A DNA stretch of 39,165 nt from Halomonas sp. (GTDB lineage: Bacteria; Pseudomonadota; Gammaproteobacteria; Pseudomonadales; Halomonadaceae), in NCBI RefSeq assembly GCF_007692655.1, contig NZ_REBQ01000061.1, forward strand, positions 1-39,165. Direction: 5' to 3'. Made by a program: the position numbers and the translations under genes. Shown here piece by piece: positions 36,434 through 39,165 of the stretch. Position 1 is the first letter of the stretch, and every line of letters starts with the position of its first letter. Below the pieces are notes generated by a model that was given only the letters and a program-made list of their open reading frames with translations, did not search any database and was not told where the DNA came from.

Positions 36434-37099
36434 ATGCAGTATAATTCTCGACCAGTAATGTCTAATCAGCCAGGTCCGCATCAGGATCTGTCGCGCCGAG
36501 TGAGCAGAGCATTAACGCATCCACTACGCAAACCGGTCGCCGAGCACACACAGCAGACGTTTACGCTGGCGGCCGAGTGGTTAAAGGCCCGCCATTCACC
36601 CTTGATTCTTGATTCTGGCTGTGGCGTGGGCGTATCGACACGCCAACTGGCTGCGCAGTTCCCTAACCACGCGGTCATTGGTATTGATCGCAGCGAGGAT
36701 CGACTGGCCCGCAAGCACGGGGAGCTGCCGTCAAACGCGCTGTTAATAAGGGCTGATCTTGTCGATTTCTGGCGCTTAGCCCACCAGGCTGGCTGGGCGC
36801 CGGAACGCCACTATCTGCTTTATCCCAACCCATACCCCAAAGCAGGTCATCTCAAAATGCGCTGGCATGGCCATGCAGTTTTCCCCACACTGTTGGCACT
36901 TGGCGGATGCCTTGAGCTGCGCTCTAACTGGTCAATTTACGTTGAAGAGTTTGCCCTGGCAGTGGCACAGGTAACGGGGAGACAGGCTAGCGTTAGTGAG
37001 ATTACCCCTGAAGGGAACTATCTGACCCCGTTTGAAGCTAAGTATGCGCAAAGCGGTCAATCGCTGTGGTGTTTACGCGCTGAGCTGGAGCGGACATAA
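36434..37099 (+). CDS. TrmB-like SAM-dependent methyltransferase
   Basis: The 221-residue class I methyltransferase has the SAM-binding motif ILDSGCGVGVSTRQLA (about residue 58), an acidic ribose-binding end (VIGIDRSEDR) and LYPNPYPKAGHLKMRWHGH, which parallels the TrmB motif DPWPK...RR. TrmB makes m7G46 in tRNA. The usual DPWPKKRHHKRR segment is altered here to NPYPKAGHLKMRW, so this may be a TrmB paralogue with a different target. GAGAG lies five bases before the ATG at 36434. A second ATG at 36458 has no ribosome site but lies 13 bases after a TATAAT. Single gene, followed by dacB. Confidence 0.75.
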   Translation: MQYNSRPVMSNQPGPHQDLSRRVSRALTHPLRKPVAEHTQQTFTLAAEWLKARHSPLILDSGCGVGVSTRQLAAQFPNHAVIGIDRSEDRLARKHGELPSNALLIRADLVDFWRLAHQAGWAPERHYLLYPNPYPKAGHLKMRWHGHAVFPTLLALGGCLELRSNWSIYVEEFALAVAQVTGRQASVSEITPEGNYLTPFEAKYAQSGQSLWCLRAELERT

Positions 37100-37193
37100 C
37101 CCTTATTGACGGATAGTGAGTGTAAATAGCAGCGGCGCTGCTTTCTAACATGATGTTTTCTATAATGAATATGCACTGAGGTAGATTAACGTA

Positions 37194-38681
37194 ATGGATT
37201 TTCTGCATGCTTCTTTTCTCGGCTCTTTTTTTGCCTCTGGGCGTGTAAGACGCCGCGCGCTGGTAGCCGGGTTCGCTACGGCAGCGCTGTGTGCCAGCTC
37301 AACACTGTTTGCCGATTTTAGTCGTTTGAGCCAACTGCAGGATAAAGGCTTTTCAATCAGTGCTGAGGCGCGACTGTTGGATGCAGACGAGGTGCTAGCT
37401 AGCTTGAACCCTGAACGACAGCTATCACCAGCGTCAGTCACTAAGGCTTACTTGGCAGCTGCCACGCTCGAGCGATTTGGCCCTCAACACCGCTTTACCA
37501 GTCAATTGGTGACGGCAGGAAATGTTGATAACGGGGTGCTGCGTGGTGACCTGGTATTTGAAGGAGGTGGTGACCCTGGGCTGACTACTGAAAACCTCTG
37601 GCGTCTGGTCCAGCGCTTGCACCTAGCAGGGGTGCGTGAAGTGGATGGTGCGCTAGTTGTCAGCCAGTGGCGCTTTGGCCCGGTGGAGTGTATTACCACT
37701 GACCGTTGTAATGCCCGCACACGGGTCGCCAACGCTTATAGTGCGCCACTCTCTTCGGCAGGGGTTAATTTTGGCAGCTGGTGCGTTAATGTCGCGCCAG
37801 CGGCCAGTGCCGGTGAGCCTGCCCGTGTGGGCCTGTGTGATAGCCAAGCGTCGCTGATCAATATCGATAATCAGGTAGTAACCCGCCCAGCCAACAGTGG
37901 GACTGAAATTAGCGCTGAACGGATTACCGATGAGCGCGGCGATGTTATGCGCCTAACGGGGCAAATTTCAACCAATGCTAACGCCCAGGATATCTATCGG
38001 GGTGCCGGCGATGCAGCCGACAAAACCGCGCAAGTGTTGATGGGAATGTTGGAGCAGGCTGGTATTCAGGTGCGAGAGCCGTGGCGAGTCAGTTCCACAC
38101 GGCCGCCCAGCAATGCCCGGCGCTTGGCGGCGGTAGATGGTCAGCCGTTACAAGAGCTGTTGCTACGCATCATGAATTACTCCAATAACTATATGGCTGA
38201 CGTGTTGGCGCTGGACTTGGTGGACACCCCTCAGGCGCAGCTGCGACAAGCAGGTCAGGCCATTGAAAGCTATGCTCAGAATCTGCCAGGGCATGGGCCG
38301 TTAACGATGTATAGTGGTAGTGGGCTAACCACTGAAAACCGTACCTCTGCCCAGGGTGTTAACGTGATGTTGGAGCATATGTTCCAACAGAGTTCACTGT
38401 TCCCAAGCTTTGTGGCGTCCTTTCAATCCCCAGCAAACGGCGTGATGCGCTTTATACGGCGTGGTTCACCCACGTTTCAGAACAATGTCATGCTGAAAAC
38501 CGGTACGCTGAATCAGCCGTTTGCCGTGCGCGCAGCAGCGGGATATTTCCGCACTGCGCAGGGGCGTTGGGGAGTATTTAGCGTCATGGTGAATGGCACT
38601 AGCAGTACGCCTTACTTAAGCTGGCCTGAGGTGCTGGATCCCTTGTCACTGGATCTAGATGCGATGATTTTAGCCAACTGA
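37194..38681 (+). CDS. dacB: D-alanyl-D-alanine carboxypeptidase/endopeptidase (PBP4)
   Basis: DacB trims and cleaves peptidoglycan peptide cross-links in the periplasm. The 495-residue protein has an N-terminal membrane/signal segment (LVAGFATAALCASSTLFA, residues 23-40) and the three penicillin-binding motifs: SVTK at Ser81-Lys84, SNN at 330-332 and KTG at 435-437. A large insertion between the first two motifs is characteristic of PBP4. The arginine-rich FASGRVRRRAL before the signal is unusual but may be an extended n-region. GAGG precedes the ATG, and a TATAAT sits 28 bases upstream. The next gene, dgkA, starts 35 bases downstream and may be co-transcribed. Confidence 0.92.
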   Translation: MDFLHASFLGSFFASGRVRRRALVAGFATAALCASSTLFADFSRLSQLQDKGFSISAEARLLDADEVLASLNPERQLSPASVTKAYLAAATLERFGPQHRFTSQLVTAGNVDNGVLRGDLVFEGGGDPGLTTENLWRLVQRLHLAGVREVDGALVVSQWRFGPVECITTDRCNARTRVANAYSAPLSSAGVNFGSWCVNVAPAASAGEPARVGLCDSQASLINIDNQVVTRPANSGTEISAERITDERGDVMRLTGQISTNANAQDIYRGAGDAADKTAQVLMGMLEQAGIQVREPWRVSSTRPPSNARRLAAVDGQPLQELLLRIMNYSNNYMADVLALDLVDTPQAQLRQAGQAIESYAQNLPGHGPLTMYSGSGLTTENRTSAQGVNVMLEHMFQQSSLFPSFVASFQSPANGVMRFIRRGSPTFQNNVMLKTGTLNQPFAVRAAAGYFRTAQGRWGVFSVMVNGTSSTPYLSWPEVLDPLSLDLDAMILAN

Positions 38682-38715
38682 ATTAACTTAACGCTCGCAA
38701 GGTGAGGCAACGTGC

Positions 38716-39087
38716 ATGAAACCTGGGCATACCGGATTTACGCATTTAGTACATTCCACACGTTATTCTTGGAAAGGCTTAAAAGCGGCATTCAGAAACG
38801 AAGCGGCTTTCCGTCAAGAAGTGTGTATTACCGCGATCATGTTGCCGCTAGCGTGGTGGATTGGCGAAGGCCCTGTGAGCTGGTTACTGCTGGTCAGCAG
38901 CTTACTTTTTGTGCTGATCGTTGAGCTGCTTAACAGTGCGATCGAAAATGTGGTCGACCGTATTGGTACTGAACACCACGAGCTTTCCGGGCGGGCGAAA
39001 GACATTGGTTCGGCAGCGGTAATGCTGTCACTGATTACTGCCGGTCTCACCTGGGGACTATTGGGCTGGGTCAAACTCTTCGGCTGA
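38716..39087 (+). CDS. dgkA: Diacylglycerol kinase
   Basis: This small trimeric inner-membrane enzyme phosphorylates diacylglycerol, recycling lipid from membrane-derived oligosaccharide synthesis. The 123 residues have three membrane segments and the active-site segments RNEAAFRQE, ELLNSAIENVVDRIG and GRAKDIGSAAV. GAGG lies eight bases upstream of the ATG. It follows dacB closely, giving a cell-envelope pair. No terminator is visible before the next start. Confidence 0.96.
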   Translation: MKPGHTGFTHLVHSTRYSWKGLKAAFRNEAAFRQEVCITAIMLPLAWWIGEGPVSWLLLVSSLLFVLIVELLNSAIENVVDRIGTEHHELSGRAKDIGSAAVMLSLITAGLTWGLLGWVKLFG

Positions 39088-39141
39088 CGCTAACAATAAT
39101 CAAAGGTTTCCTAAAACGCTTGGCAGCGAGGTGGTATGTAT

Positions 39142-39165
39142 ATGAACAACGATTTTTTGCCGTTG
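39142..39165 (+). CDS. Start of an unidentified gene, cut by the window end
   Basis: GAGG is followed by two in-frame ATGs (39136 and 39142), giving MNNDFLPL to the window edge from the second. The ribosome-site spacing (ten bases) and the tight distance to dgkA support a gene start. Eight codons are too few to identify it. Confidence 0.4.

Noticed and set aside
37106..37128. Sigma70 promoter TTGACG...TAAATA before dacB
   Set aside because: The spacing is only 11 bases; the TATAAT at 37161 is the better -10 candidate but lacks a clear -35.

Overview
The window looks like chromosomal core DNA from a moderately GC-rich gammaproteobacterium, most likely Halomonas or a close Halomonadaceae relative. 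The inference rests on Pseudomonas/Halomonas-type gene pairings (homoserine kinase divergent from polA; coaD beside a YfhL-type ferredoxin; a FabY-type ketoacyl synthase), the acidic secreted proteins and the ABC/TRAP transporters. No rRNA, tRNA, insertion sequence, prophage or CRISPR array was seen. Genes are densely packed, with many ATGA stop/start overlaps and convincing intrinsic terminators.

Layout. 1-640: 3' end of a fumarylacetoacetate-hydrolase-family gene whose stop codon lies in a 16-bp tandem repeat, then a bidirectional terminator. 675-6558: thrB-speA (minus) divergent from polA (plus). 6561-10425: a ferric-iron ABC importer fbpA-fbpB-fbpC (minus) with a Fur-like box upstream and a terminator-like hairpin after fbpA. 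10465-16940: a catabolic island with a HisD-family dehydrogenase, an SDR dehydrogenase, a LacI-type regulator and a complete TRAP transporter (dctPQM), probably for uptake and oxidation of a small hydroxylated anion; dihydroxypropanesulfonate is one candidate. 17145-22962: tmcA (tRNA-Met acetylation), pepD, dps and a glycerate kinase. 23082-25798: two related small lipoproteins translationally coupled to a DUF1007 protein, then a His-rich NicO/RcnA-like permease. The last two match the ZevA/ZevB zinc system, and a near-perfect Zur-like palindrome lies in front of the permease.

25806-30134: a HIT protein, an entericidin-like small lipoprotein, an I78-type inhibitor lipoprotein, a LysE-type exporter divergent from a MocR regulator with two matching palindromes between them, and a membrane protein resembling a voltage-sensor domain without a pore. 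30171-32097: an acyl-CoA thioesterase and an AtoE-like short-chain fatty acid transporter. 32266-36239: a tight minus-strand operon fabY-coaD-ferredoxin-MATE. 36434-39165: a TrmB-like methyltransferase, dacB (PBP4), dgkA and the first codons of another gene.

The observations most worth following are the ZevAB-like zinc locus with its two extra lipoproteins, the LacI/TRAP/HisD-like catabolic island, the paired MocR-exporter operators, and the orphan voltage-sensor-like protein. All functional calls come from reading motifs by eye; no database search was run.
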